A DNA stretch of 64,000 nt from Paramecium sonneborni (Eukaryota; Ciliophora; Oligohymenophorea; Peniculida; Parameciidae). The notes beneath the pieces were generated by a model. It made no database searches, had not been told where the DNA came from, and worked only from the letters and a program-made list of their open reading frames with translations. Below are positions 49,547-62,078 of the stretch, piece by piece (position 1 is the first letter of the stretch; the number at the start of each line of letters is the position of its first letter). Both the position numbers and the translations under genes were made by a program. The stretch spans positions 19,112 to 83,111 of the forward strand of contig CAJJDN010000041.1 in NCBI GenBank assembly GCA_905182985.1. The letters run 5' to 3'.

Positions 49547-51417
49547 ATGAGTGGTTACAAACAGTATGATGAAGTTGAACCTTATAGATAAAGAATTCGA
49601 GATCTTGAAGCTTAACTATAGAGAATGGATGTTAGATTTAGCAATGTTCTAACACATACTGGGAAAGCAGATGCATAATTTAATAACGATTTGCATGTAG
49701 AATTAGAAAAAATGACAAAATAAATGATATAAAAGAGAAGTGAAGCTGAGTTATGGAAATAGAAATATGAATAATAACTATCATCGACGATGTAGATGAG
49801 GAATAATTATGAATTAGAATTATAATAATTATCTAAGGAAGTTTAAAGGTTATTAGATAAGATAGATCAATTTGAATATGAAAAAAGATTGAATGATAAA
49901 TAATTAGTTAGAGAAAGTTTATAAGATAAGGATTTAGAGATTGATGATTTAATGAGTAAATTATAGAGAATGAGATTAGAACATGAGAATGAATCATAAA
50001 GACTTCTCAATGAAAATGATAATTTAAGACATAAGATAAATTAAATTGAATTGGAAAGATAAAAGTATAATTATTAATATTATTTAATAGAGAACTTGAA
50101 TAAATGAGATTTAAGATAGAGACATTTCATTCTTAGAATTTGGATAATTTAAGAAAAACTCATTAAAGTTAAATTTCAGTTGTTGAATCAGAAATAGATA
50201 AATTGAGAGGATTATTAGAAATTAAAAATAATGAAATTGAAACTTTGCTTTAATAAAATATGAAAATGAAAGTATCTTATGAGAATTAAATAAATGAATT
50301 AAACAATTAATTTGATAATTAAAAATCAAAATATTAGAAATAAGAAATAATACATCGAGATCAATTAGCTTAATTATAATAATAATTATTAGATGAATAA
50401 AAATTTAGTTTATAATCTTTAAGTAAAAATTATGAACAAAGTAAAAATACATTGGAAAAAGAAATTTCATCATACCAAAAGAAAAATGAAGCTTAATAAA
50501 AAGAAATATAAGATTTAATTACAGAAAAGTAATAATAAAGAGATAATTATGAGAGACAACTTGAATTATTAAAAAAAGATAATGAAATTTTGAAATCAAG
50601 ATTAGCATAAATTGAATAAACAAAATTAAAAGATATGTAATAAATTGAATCAGAACTGTTATAAACAAAATAATCATCAATTGAAGTTGAAAGTGTTTAT
50701 AGATAATAAGTTGTTAAATTAGAAAATGAATTATAATTATGTTAAGAAAAGGAGATTGTAAAAAATAAAGAAGTAGAAACTTAGATTTAATAGTTTATAT
50801 TAATAAAATAAGCATTGGAAGAAGATTTATAACATTTAAGATAATAAAACTAAACTTTAAATGAATAAATAAAAGAATTAGAAAAAATAGCATCATTTGA
50901 ATAGGAAGAATGGAAGGTCAAATGGTAATAAACAGAACTTTTATTGAAAGATAAAATTCGAAGTTTGGAAAATAAAGTTGATATTTTATAGTAAGAATTA
51001 AGAAAATAAAAAGAATTAGCTGATTCATAAATTAGATAAATTCCAGAAAGAGAATTTAAAGCTTTAATTGATGAGATTGAACAATTAAAGACAAGATTAG
51101 TTTTACAAGAAAGAGATAAGTTGAAAGAGAAAGAAGATTTAAGAATTAAATTAGAATAATCACATCATTATCAAATTGAAAATTTAAAAGCAGCCTTTAA
51201 TACTTAAATAAGAATTCTTGATTAGGAAAATAAAGATTCTAAAAATATTATTATATAAAAAGAAAATTCAATTTAAGAATTATTACGCAAATATGAAAAC
51301 TTAGAATCTGCATATAGTGGTTAAACAATTGGACCACAAGAATAAGCCTCTAAGAATATATATTAAGCATATATTCGTTCATCAAATAGATAATCATCAT
51401 TACGTAAATAATAATGA
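49547..51417 (+). CDS. long coiled-coil protein
   Basis: About 614 residues starting MSGYKQYDEVEPYRQRIRDL. Almost the whole length is continuous coiled coil rich in Glu, Lys, Gln and Leu (VRESLQDKDLEIDDLMSKLQ, LRHKINQIELERQKRELEQM). It ends in a short Ser/Arg/Gln tail (RSSNRQSSLRKQQ). One 26-nt intron (GTATAATTATTAATATTATTTAATAG); exact multiple of three. No head domain or membrane segment. Typical of ciliate basal-body, cortical or centriolar proteins, but no specific family is recognised. Confidence 0.8.
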
Positions 51418-51470
51418 ATATTACTATCTTAAATATATATATATAAAATTTTTAATTATTTGGAGTAAAA

Positions 51471-53249
51471 ATGTAAAAATATCAATTTTCAAGTGTTTTT
51501 TGGAGAAAAGTAAGAGAAGATATGAAAATGGAAATTCTTTTAGAAAAAAAGCCATTGAAATAATTTAAATTATATGAATTGACAGAAGATGAAATGAATA
51601 TTAATTTAGATTAAGTTACACAATGGTAAATAATAGATGGAAATTTAGGTCTCCAGATAATGAAATAATTTGTAAAAACATATCTGAAAACGGATTTGCT
51701 GATTTTATTTGCAATAAAGAGTATATGATAGAAGCATATACAAATATTTTATTTGATTCTGAAGATATAACTTTAATGGATAATTAATTATTATAATTCA
51801 AGAATTTGCAATTATTAAGATTAAATCATAATAAAATTGAGATAGTATAACATATTCCATAATAATTGGTGGAATTACATTTATTTAATAATCCAATAAC
51901 AACTTTAAATTTATTAAAACATAATCTATAATATCTCGGTTTAGGCTACTGTTTATTAAATGATGATGCAATATAATCTATCTCAAAATATTTACCTTAA
52001 TTAATAGGTTTAGATTTGGCTCACAATTAACTTTGTGATTTGGAATATTCAGTAGAAGCTTGTAAAAAAATGTCTAATTTAAAAATGTTATCTTTGTATG
52101 GTAATCCACTAGTGTTAATGCCACAATATTTTATCTATATTGTTGATAATCTATTAAATTTAAGAAGTTTTGATGAATAAAGTTTTCTAGATATCAAAAA
52201 TAGATTAGAACAAGCAGAAAAAGAAAAATAAGCAAAAAAATAAGAAGCATTAAGAAAATAGTAAGAAGAATTCGAACTTTAATAAAAGTTATTAGCTGAT
52301 AAAAATAAAAAAGGTGGAAAACCTGGAAAGTAACCTGATCCAGTTGTTATTTAATAGCCTCAAGTAATTATACCAATTGATGAACCTAAAATTAATTTAA
52401 ACGAATTACGATAATTCAAAATTACATTAAAAATATAAACTTTAGAAAATTTAGAAGGAATTTTACTAGATAAATATACATATCCATAAATGGAATAAAA
52501 TAGTAGACTATTTTAAAGTAAATATATTATTTCATCTAATTTATTTGGAATTGAATTAAAAAGTAAAGAGATTCAATATGAAACAGCAACAATTGAAAAT
52601 GAATTAGGAAGAATTGATTTTGAATTTAATTTTGAATAATTGTATAATCCTATAGTAGAAATAAGAGATGCAGTTGAATAGGGTTTTTTACTTTCTGTAT
52701 AAGTTGAAGAACCTAAGATGTATATTGTAAAAATTGAGAATTATTATAATATAGGCAGATGATGGAGAAAAAAAGCCAGTTTTAGGTTAGGATGAACTTC
52801 CTGAATAATAAATAAGAGTATTAGGGGTATGTAAAATAACTTGTGATTGGTTAAGAGGATACAATAAATAGTTTAATAAAAAATATAGATTATTTAAAGA
52901 AGAAACTAAAACTTCAGCTGAACATTGGTTTCCTTTAGAAAATGAATAGGATTTGATTTAAACTAAGATGGAAATGATTCAGAAAGAAAAAGAGGCTGAA
53001 TTAGAAGAAAAAAAAGCGTAATAAGCTTTGATTGATTAAAAAAAAGAATAAGGTAAAGGAAAAGGAAAAGATGTCAAAAAAAAGGATGATAAAAAAAATG
53101 TTAAGAAAGGAAAAGATGAACCTGTTTAAAAGGTAGTAGGTTAATTGGATTGGGAAGTTGATACTAGATAATATATATATGTAAATGAAAAGAAAGTTCA
53201 TAGAGCAACTGATATGTTGTTAGCAATTGCTTTAGATTTAGGATATTGA
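51471..53249 (+). CDS. LRRC43-like leucine-rich repeat protein
   Basis: About 575 residues. Leucine-rich repeats occupy roughly residues 95-240 (NLQLLRLNHNKIEIVQHIPQ, LVELHLFNNPITTLNLLKHN, LIGLDLAHNQLCDLEYSVEA, LKMLSLYGNPLVLMPQYFIY). A Lys-rich coiled coil follows, then a beta-rich domain (LRQFKITLKIQTLENLEGIL) and a C-terminal KEKE region (KGKGKGKDVKKKDDKKNVKK) ending near LLAIALDLGY. The arrangement of one LRR block plus such a C-terminal part resembles LRRC43 of motile-cilia species. Introns of 23 and 28 nt; exact multiple. The start at 51471 (MQKYQFSSVFWRKVREDMKM) is preferred over the downstream Met at 51522. Confidence 0.78.
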
Positions 53250-53370
53250 TTTTGTTTGTCTTACATTATATTTAATGTCTTAATTAAATTTTAAATTTAA
53301 CAATAAAACAGAACGTATTTAATTCTAAACTAATTTTTACAAAAATACAAGTAAACCAAAATTTTAATCA

Positions 53371-54050
53371 TCATTCCATACTTCCTTTTCTAGTCTATGC
53401 TGTATTCTTGAATAATGGAATAACAATCTTAGGTGCTTCATTGAATTTCTTACATGTTGCTGCCTCTTTCATTTTATCCTAATATATTTTCTCTGCTACA
53501 TATCTAAAAGTATTAAGTTTTATATATTATTTACATATGTAAACAACAATTTCTAGGATAAAATTTCTTTTACTTCTTATTGTTATATTCAATCAAATTC
53601 AAATATACTTATTTCTAAGCATTTCTGAGTAATTGCTATTTCAATTTAAGATCCCTTATTTATTAAAATTACATCTACCTTAGTATTTAATGAACATTAA
53701 AAATGTAGGGTTCTACTTAGGAATTTTCTAAATTTTTTGTTTGATGTCTCATAGGTTTAACTAATTTCTCTGCTTAATTTTTATTATAAGAGATGATTTC
53801 TGAAACATTTTAATCTGGATACTCTGGCATTCTAAAAGTGATTTGATTCGCTTCTATATTTTATATTAGGTAATTTATACTTCTTCGCGCTTTTGCTTAT
53901 TTTAGAAATCTAGCAGTTCTATTTTCTTTTTATTTTGTAGTACAATCTAAACTTTTATTCAATATCATTACATTCTTTTATTTCTTAAACTAAATGATAA
54001 AAATTTGTAACAAACTCTTGATATTCTGAATCGCTTTCTTCAGAGCTCAT
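53371..54050 (-). CDS. hypothetical small protein
   Basis: About 207 residues from MSSEESDSEYQEFVTNFYHL to KNTAQTRKGSME. Helical and basic (FLKQAKARRSINYLIQNIEA, HQILRQMQFQQIRDLKLKQQ). Two introns, 25 nt (GTACTACAAAATAAAAAGAAAATAG) and 31 nt, give an exact multiple of three. The same frame is open upstream to about 54200 (FEKRLDNDIHIYELYQIQLI) apart from one TGA, so a 5' exon may be missing. Function unknown. Confidence 0.6.
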
Positions 54051-55153
54051 ATATATTAATTAAATTTAATATAGTTCATAAATATGAATATCATTATCTA
54101 ATCTTTTTTCAAATCATTTTAATAATAATATCCTTTTTTTGCATTCTATATATTAACACTGCTATTCATCTTCAAATTCCACTAATTTCAACAATATCAT
54201 AATTTAAATAAATTATTCATCTCATGTCATTATTACTTACATAAAATTATTCATAAATCATCACTTTGATCTTTTAAAACCACTTAGACAATGAAATCAG
54301 AACATATTTTAAAGAATAAATTATTAATTATTAACAGATAAATATATGTAAAATACTCTATTTAATTTTCTAATTATTGAAGAAATAATTATTATTATTT
54401 CTCTCTAATTAATTTCAAGTAATTTAATTAATATCTAGTAATCTATTTAATTTCAAGTTAAGATAGGATTTTAGATTAATTTTTAAATTTTTATGAAAAG
54501 TGAAAATTAACTAATAGACTTGGATTCAAAAAAAATAATAATGAGAACTATTCATTTTATTAAGAAAGTATTGTTTATTATTTAGTTTAACATAAATCAA
54601 TTTAGGTATAATATCATAGATTCTTGATCAATTTTAACAGTAATTTATTATTAAACTTTAATTTGAATTCTGCTAAATCATTAAATGTATCACATTTTTC
54701 AAATATATTTTACAAATATCTTTAATTAAAAGGGGTACTTTTTGGTTTATAAATTTTGATGGATGAATGTTAATTTAATAATATTTGGAATGATTTTCAT
54801 TATTGAAAAACTAATTAATTGATAAGAAAAACTAAATTTATAGGGTTATTTTTGAAAATTTATGAAAATTTACAAAAAGTTACAAAAAGTTACAATTTGT
54901 TCTACAATTAAATTTATAAAGGATTATTGTATGTGAATTTGTATGAAGTTTAAGTAAAATAAAGATAGATTTTGGGTTATATTAATATATTAAAAAAATT
55001 TAGAAGAGAGGCTATAATTATTAATGATAGATAATACATTTAATTAAATTAATAATTAAACTAAAAATTATAATTATAGAATTAATTTGCTAAAAGAAAT
55101 ATTATATATAATTAAAATTGTACATGAAATTAAAATCAAATAGAATTGAAGTT
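54051..55153. other. long AT-rich intergenic region
   Basis: About 1.1 kb between two minus-strand genes. Mostly poly-A/T-rich sequence. Around 54855-54905 there are short overlapping direct repeats (TTACAAAAAG and ATGAAAATTTA units). No coding frame with motifs. The part nearest 54051-54200 may belong to the upstream end of the preceding gene. Confidence 0.45.
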
Positions 55154-56512
55154 TCATGAAGGAATATTTTGAAAGTTTTCAATAATAAAATCTTATTTTG
55201 GAATATCCTAACTGAATCTTAGACTGAATGAGAGTTAAAATGATTTATGAAGACTTGAATGTTTATGATCTTCATTACAATGAAAACTATTTTCTAATTC
55301 ATATTTTAGAAATTTGTTGGGGAATTAATAAGGTGTATTGGCAAAATCATTAGAGTGTTCAACTTCAAAATCATCTTGATCATATTAGAATGTTGTAAAT
55401 TAAGAAATTTATAATTCTTAAGACATTTAAGTAATATTAATAATATTTAAAGCATCTTTTGAGGAAAGTCTTTTGATTGGATTAGATTCTAGTAATCCAA
55501 AAAGAAGATTATTTAATTCATTAGAATAGCCATGAATTTATGATTTCGGTAATTAACATTTTCTATTAAGAGATAGTAATTCTTTAGTATTTTCTGAATC
55601 AAAAAGAGATTTTTTAGTCATCCTAAAAATATTTGAATAATGATTAATACATTCTAAAAAGCATAACACCAATACCAAACATATCGACTTTATTTGTAAA
55701 TCTAAATTAACCTTAATTAGGCTCTTTTTATTAAAGTATTTCAGGTGCAATATATCCTGGTGTTCCACATATAGCAAAAGGAGTAAAAATGGTTGATGAA
55801 ATTGCAAGTCCAAAATCAATAATTTTTAAATTCTGAATACTTTACTTATTAGATAATACAATATTTTCTAATTTAATATCTCTATGAATATAATTGTTAG
55901 AATGAATGTATTGAATTCCTTACAATAATTGCTATATATTTATATATAATATGAATTTACAGCCAAAATGATTCTTATCACATCTTCAGAGAGTGGTTTA
56001 ATTTATTATTTGATGAATTTATGAAGTGTGTCGCCTTATAAATATTCAAAAATTAAATAATAAGTAGAGTCGCCTTCAAAAATATCTAGTAATTAAATCA
56101 CATTTTAATGATTTAACAAAGATCGAAGAATGGTAATTTCGCTTAAAAGTCGATTTAAACGATCTGGTGTTTTCTTTTTTGTAATATAATCTTTGCTAAT
56201 ACATTTAGCAGCATATTTAACTTTATTAGAATCTATAATTGTAATCACTTTACTAGATGCACCAGAACCAATTAACTCTGATTATTAATAGAATGTGGAA
56301 ATACTATGGTTAAATATTTTATTAGTGAGTAATTGTTTGATTCTCTATAAATTATCAGGTTTACCAGAAAACCATTTTACATAATCATTGTATTTGATGC
56401 CAAATTCCATAAATTATTATTTTTCATTTAATCTCCAACTTATGCGATTAGTTAGATTCAAAGGAATTTCATATTTTGGTAGTTACCTATTCTTAAGGTT
56501 AATTAGAAGCAT
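55154..56512 (-). CDS. serine/threonine protein kinase, CAMK/ULK-like
   Basis: About 433 residues. An N-terminal 65-residue leader (MLLINLKNRQLPKYEIPLNL) precedes the kinase domain. Visible elements: Gly loop LIGSGASSKVI, catalytic Lys in KYAAKCISKDYI, HRDIKLENIV, DFG in LKIIDFGLAISS, CGTPGYIAPEIL. After subdomain VIII comes NKVDMFGIGVMLFRMMTKKS and the end of the fold at LLESNPIKRLSSKDALNI. All catalytic residues are present, so it should be active. The 110-residue tail is hydrophilic. Introns of 29 and 28 nt; exact multiple of three. The exact subfamily is unclear; the substrate is unknown. Confidence 0.9.
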
Positions 56513-56653
56513 ACGTTTAATCCAATAGTTATTCGATCATCATAGATTTGCAATTAATAAACTTTGTCAACGAGTAAGTGTTTGCGAATAACTTGACAAT
56601 TAAATATCATATGAAATATAATTAATTTATTATAATTAAATTATCAAGATAAA

Positions 56654-59279
56654 TCAAAACTATCTTTTCATTGGTTATCCATATTAACCGTCATAAGAAT
56701 TTGGAACTTACGAATCTATTTTTTTAGGACCACCAATTAACATATTATTATGTCTCTCTTCTCTTTCTTTTAACATATTATCATAATTATCTTTAGCCCG
56801 TTTTGCTTTTTCACTACTCTCAGCTATTTTTATTGAAAGTTCTTTAATTTCTTAAGATATTTACTAATCTTTTTCTCTATTTAATTAAATAATTTTATTC
56901 ACTCTATCTCTCTTTATCGCCAGAGAATTATTAAGTTATTCTCTATTTTTTCGTAGATCTTCCTTCCTTTTATTTTCTTTCTCATTTCTATAATTTTATA
57001 ACATATTATATATTTTTTCACACCAACCTTCAACCATTTATTAAAGAGTTGTTACAAAGATTCTTTCAGTATCAAAACTATATATAATATATATATATTA
57101 TTATACAAAGCTGCCATTTCTCTACCACTATATATGGGATATAAAAGAGGTTCATCTATTCTTTCATCCTTAGAATTTGCTTTTTACTTAGCTTCTTCAA
57201 TTTTTGCAATTTCCTCCTCTGTTGCATCAAAAGTATCTACTTAATAATACATTTCTTTTTTTTCTTTTATAAGATTCTCTATTGGTAAATCTTTTGTATT
57301 ATTTGGTTAAATTGCTGTTGCACCTCTAATAAATAACATAAAGATTTCATAAGTAGCTGAAGTAATTGTCTTCATATTAGTTTTTAATTGATCAGTGACT
57401 TTAATATTTTTTATTTATATATGTGCTTTACTCAATAACCTATACAATAATACTTTAACAATCATAGAAATTACAATCATCATAAATTATTTCTTTTATT
57501 CCATATTTTTTAAAGATCCATGATATGTAAAATTTAATCTATTTATTTCAAATCTTAAATGTTAACTATCTAATAGATATGCATATTCACATGTAATGCT
57601 ATTTAAATATATCATCATATTCTCTGTAAAATCACTTTCATTTGCATTATCAGTCACACCATCAAATAGTTTTTTTAGAATTTCCTTAAGTTTTTTTATA
57701 TTCTGATTCATTTGATTAGGTGAAATCTTTTATTTTGGTTTTGGAACTACTTAAATATTTAAATTAGAAATAAAAAGTTCATCAAAAACATTTTTCAATA
57801 CCCTTACAAATAAACCATGCGTATCATCCATAAATTTTTAAAGTATTTCAGGTCCTTCTTTATTAACATATTATTTTTTAGCTAAAATAGTCTTTTTCAT
57901 CCAATTATATCTCCAAATATGAAAAAATAACATTATAAAGTATAACTTTAATTTCTTTATAGCACGTTGACTATAATATTATTTGTAAGATTATATACCC
58001 TATTAATTAGACCAATTTAGTTTAATCATCTTTTGGATCATAAGTTGGAGGTGGAGGTATTGGTCTTGGTTTTAGAATTCTTGGTTTTTATACTACTCTA
58101 GGTTCAGGATCACTTTCTTCACTAGTAAAAGAATCAACTTCTGCTTGATCATTAATAATTTCTTCAAAATCTAGAAGTTTTTTATTCTTTTTGTTTTTCT
58201 TTCTCTAATTTGCTATTTTCTTAAATTAAAATTTTTTTTATTACAAGTTACTTCAACATTCTTAGCATTTATAAAGTTTGTTACTTTGATTTCTATTTTT
58301 CAGGATATGGCATCGTTGGAAATTATTATTAATATAAATTCTATTATTAAAAATACGGTTGATACTGATAACCTGGAGGTGGCCTAAATTATTAACCTTA
58401 CCTCATATGTGATGGTACTTCATCATACATATCATTATAAAATGCATCTTAAGCATTTTAAGCTTCTAATTTTTTCATTCTTTCTATAAGTTACTATTTT
58501 TCATCTTTGCTCTCTTTTTCTCTCTATTATGCCATATTTTATGTTAACTTTTCTAAGACTTCGTTTTATCTCATAATATAATCTATTATTCTCGTTTTAG
58601 GTTATTCTTATAACTCTGGAGCTTATTATTAAGTTTAATTTACAGTAACACCCATTTAACCATTTATTAATAATTTCTCTTAATTCTTCATTTATTGGTT
58701 AGGTGAATTAAACTATTATTAATTAAATGGGAATTAAGATGGTTATTATAATGGGAATTAGGATGGTTATTATAAAGGAAATTAAGATGGTTATTAAATA
58801 GGAAATTATGGTACCTACATAGGGAATTAAGATGTAGGAAATTATGGTTATTATAAAGGAAATTATTAATGCATAGGTAACATAGGCATAGATCTTTAAT
58901 CTCTAAAAGATGAACCAGGAATTTAACTCATAAGTGGATCTAATTAACTCATTCCATAAGGCTACCCTAATAACTATTAACCAAAATTAGCTAAGCTATT
59001 AGTTGAAGTTATAGGTTAGGGTATATTTGGCTAACCCAAAAATTAATCAAGACTCTCTAAACCACTTCTTTTATCTCCTTTATTCATACTTCCAATCAAC
59101 AATAAATTCATCATATCTAACTCTCTTGATCTTGGTCTTCTGTTTGTTGTTTCTCCTGGCCTAATTAATTAATCGTAATCATTCATAAAAGCATTAAGTT
59201 ATGAAGGTGGAGATGCCATCTACATTGCTGGATTATTGAAACTTTACTAACCAACATTTTAAAATGGAGTTTATCTCAT
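56654..59279 (-). CDS. large protein with P/Q repeats and coiled coils
   Basis: About 847 residues. The N-terminus (MRQTPFQNVGQQSFNNPAMQ) and first 130 residues are Pro/Gln/Met-rich, followed by tandem SQFPLQQP-type repeats. Then coiled coil (EKESKDEKQQLIERMKKLEA), a Pro/Gln/Tyr stretch (PPPGYQYQPYFQQQNLYQQQ), a Lys/Glu-rich linker with PRPIPPPPTYDP, a helical domain (LYFIMLFFHIWRYNWMKKTI, ATYEIFMLFIRGATAIQP) and a last coiled coil ending YDGQYGQPMKRQF. Three introns (25, 28, 29 nt); exact multiple of three. Not recognised. A scaffold role is suggested only by its composition. Confidence 0.72.
58729..58866 (-). repeat. tandem repeat encoding (S)QFPLQQP
   Basis: Inside the P/Q-repeat gene the DNA repeats units of 18-24 nt. 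The translated minus strand gives QFPLQQP, QFPTS, QFPMQVP, QFPIQQPS, QFPLQQPS, QFPLQQPS, QFPFN. Units are imperfect but clearly related, and Gln is written mostly TAA. Such a low-complexity array can change copy number easily. Confidence 0.8.
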
Positions 59280-59479
59280 CCTATTTTATAATAATAATAT
59301 AAGTTATATATATAAATATTAATAATAATTAGTATTTACTTCTTTCTTTCAATTTGATCATTATATTACTAATTCAAATCCATTCAAAATTAATATTACA
59401 ATATATATTATCAAAATCAAACATATTCTACATTTCTATATTTATTACCCATATTAAATATGATAAATTTTATTATTTA

Positions 59480-60895
59480 ATGGAATTAGAAAAAACCTTA
59501 TATAGAGTCTAAGAACGAATTTTGACTCATTAAAATGTTCCTAAATTTACTAATATTTTTAGTATGATTTTATTAAGTTTGGCATCCATAAATTTACTTA
59601 TTATATGGGGACTAAGTCATCGGACTATTAATTAAATATAATTTGATAAAGAATAGTAAGATAATCTATATCATTATTCAATTGTAGATGGTGAGAAGAC
59701 TATTTTGATGATGAAATATTCAAAAACTCAAGAATTATTGCACTTAAAAACTGAATTACTATAACAACATAATTTTACTATTATCAATATTACTGTAGAT
59801 TACAATAACTATTTTGATAGTAGTCTCTAATATGTATTAGGATAAATGACAAATTTAGAAACATTATTTTTACATGACGTTGCTTATTCAATATATTCAG
59901 ATATTTATGTTAAAAATAATGCTACAAATCAAACATTTATTTGGAAAGAGAATAAAAACCTCTATAATTATTTAGGAAAGGCTGCTTATAATTTTTGGGA
60001 TTTCTTAATAATAACTTTAGGATTATTCATATCTTCTGCTATATCATCACTCTATATCAAAGTCACAATTATTTGTGCTCCAATCATTATAATAATTATG
60101 TGTATTACACTTTTTCATAAAATATTTTAGTAGAAGTGTCTCAGATCTTTGGAAATAGACATGTATTCCCAATATTTCTAGCACGTGCATTTCCCTGGAT
60201 AGGATTATATTTAAATATTCTTGATAGAACTTAAAGATCAAAAAAACAACTCATTATAGCGTTTACTTTAATGCTAATTCTAATTTATTTTATTTACTTA
60301 TCGTCTGTTATTATAGGAAGTTATTTATTATTCAAATCTTAAGTTCCATTTGGTTTAAAAGATAACTTTTTTGGGTATTCATTTATTTATTTTCCCATAG
60401 TTTAATTACAGTCAATGAATTTGCATCTTTATTATTTTTGAGAACTCGTTCCTCTATATATTTTGTCCCCAAATTTATTATTATATATTATTATTTATTC
60501 CTTTGGTATGTTCGCTCTACAAGTAAAAATCATTAAATTATTTATTTTAGATTATGGTTTCTATTCACTTGCCATGCTTACATTAACTTATATATGTTTT
60601 GGAACATTTTGTCTTTTCATTTTCATCTATGAAAGTCCTAGTCTAGGTTGGAATTAACTTTCATATTATACACCTAATATTGATAGACCAAGATGTTACT
60701 ATTTACCAGTTTTTTCTATGAATTGGGTTAATGATTTACCTTAACTTTGGTCTATGTTTTACCCTTTGTATGGAAGGAGGTATTTGTATTTACAAAATCT
60801 ATAGATATTTTTAAATTTAAAATTTAGCCTTAGTAGATCGAAACTTTCCACTTCTCAACAATTTCTTAGATATTGAATTGCAAGAATTATAATGA
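59480..60895 (+). CDS. membralin (TMEM259)-like membrane protein
   Basis: About 435 residues. Membralin is an ER membrane protein linked to ER-associated degradation. An N-terminal TM (TNIFSMILLSLASINLLIIW) is followed by a luminal domain with N-glycosylation sites (NFTIINITV, NATNQTF), then several TMs. Alignable to membralin: NFWDFLIITLGLFISSAISS; VSQIFGNRHVFPIFLARAFP; NEFASLLFLRTRSSIYFVPK; YGFYSLAMLTLTYICFGTFC. The order of the blocks is that of animal membralin. Four introns (29, 26, 28, 25 nt) give an exact multiple of three and stop at TGA 60893-60895. The convergent cyclin gene ends 17 nt further on. Confidence 0.72.
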
Positions 60896-60912
60896 TTTTA
60901 TTATAATAATAT

Positions 60913-61885
60913 TCAATTTAAAACTATTTTTTTTTTTTCTTCCATTAATTTCCCATCTTTTGAAAGAGAAAAGTTTTTCTATTTTATTTATTTATAGCGT
61001 TCATAATTTTTTCCAAATTCTTTTGTAATGTCTTTAATTTCTTAAAGAAAATGTACTACCTCTTAAATTTATTAACAATGATTCTCTATAGATATATCTT
61101 TTTAATCTATTTATTTTATTATTAATGTGCCATTCTATTAATTTTCTTATTAATATTTCTTCATTTTTTCTAATTATTATTATTTCAATGGCTTAATTCC
61201 TTCCAATGTTATACTTGGTTAAAGAATCTCTATAAAGATTGATTATAAACTGCATTCAACTATTGCTAATGATATTTCACTTTCCTTAAAAGTAAATATT
61301 GTAAACCCTTAAAATGATTTTAGAAAATATTCTTCTATTTTCTTTTCAAAACGAATGAATAGAGATTACTCTAAAAGATCTTTTATTTGAAATATAAAAA
61401 TCACTGATTATATTATTGGGTAAATAGGTTTTACATCGATATCATATCCTAAAGCTTTAACTAATAACAATTCATTTTTTGCATAAAATTCATCACCATA
61501 ATGTTAATATCTCTCCAAATTTGGTTTAATTTTTAACTTTTATGCATGGAATCCTATAGATTGTTAAGAAATCTAAAATTTTTATATGATTTATTATTTT
61601 TACTCCATTTAGTTTCATTCCTAAATAACTACAAAATAATAAAAACTAATGCATATCAGATTATTCAAAAATTGTTTTTATCATATAATATCGCTTAAAT
61701 AATGCTGCAGCATAAGAAATCAATGTAAAATTTATATTTTTTTCATACTTAAATAAATTTGGAAGTTAAGTACAACAATGATAATCTATGATACTCATTT
61801 CTTCATGTTGTATAAAGCCATCAGGTAATTATTATTAACGATATTAAATAAAATCAGCTATTTAACTCTTCGTAAATTTCCACAT
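60913..61885 (-). CDS. CCNH: cyclin H-like protein
   Basis: About 313 residues (human cyclin H is 323). Cyclin H activates CDK7 in the CAK/TFIIH complex. Visible: N-terminal helix lead MWKFTKSQIADFIQYRQQQL, then IQHEEMSIIDYHCCTQLPNL, the cyclin-box core TLISYAAALFKRYYMIKTIF and FLLFCSYLGMKL, and the second half AKNELLLVKALGYDIDVKPI with YPIIQSVIFIF. One 31-nt intron. It ends MEEKKKIVLN just after a run of 12 A. The region between the boxes is short compared with animals. A related cyclin (C, T or K) cannot be excluded, but HEEM near the N-terminus favours H. Confidence 0.75.
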
Positions 61886-62078
61886 TAAAAGTCAATGTAA
61901 TTTTATTATAATTTTTTTTATTCTTATTTTACATACCTTAAATATACTAAAAAAAATTGGCTATTTTATTTAGACAATTAAAAATTCCAAAATAAAAATG
62001 AATATCTTAATTAATTTAAATAAATCAAATTTTGTTTCAACAATTATTTCTATTCAAAACAATTATTTTGTGTCATTT

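Noticed and set aside
54855..54905. Short direct repeats (TTACAAAAAG, ATGAAAATTTA)
   Set aside because: Two or three short AT-rich copies only; expected by chance in this composition.
60855..60915. Apparent overlap of the cyclin-H and membralin coding ends
   Set aside because: Recounting the run of 12 A in the cyclin gene moves the frame to a TGA at 60913-60915, so the two genes are 17 nt apart and do not overlap.
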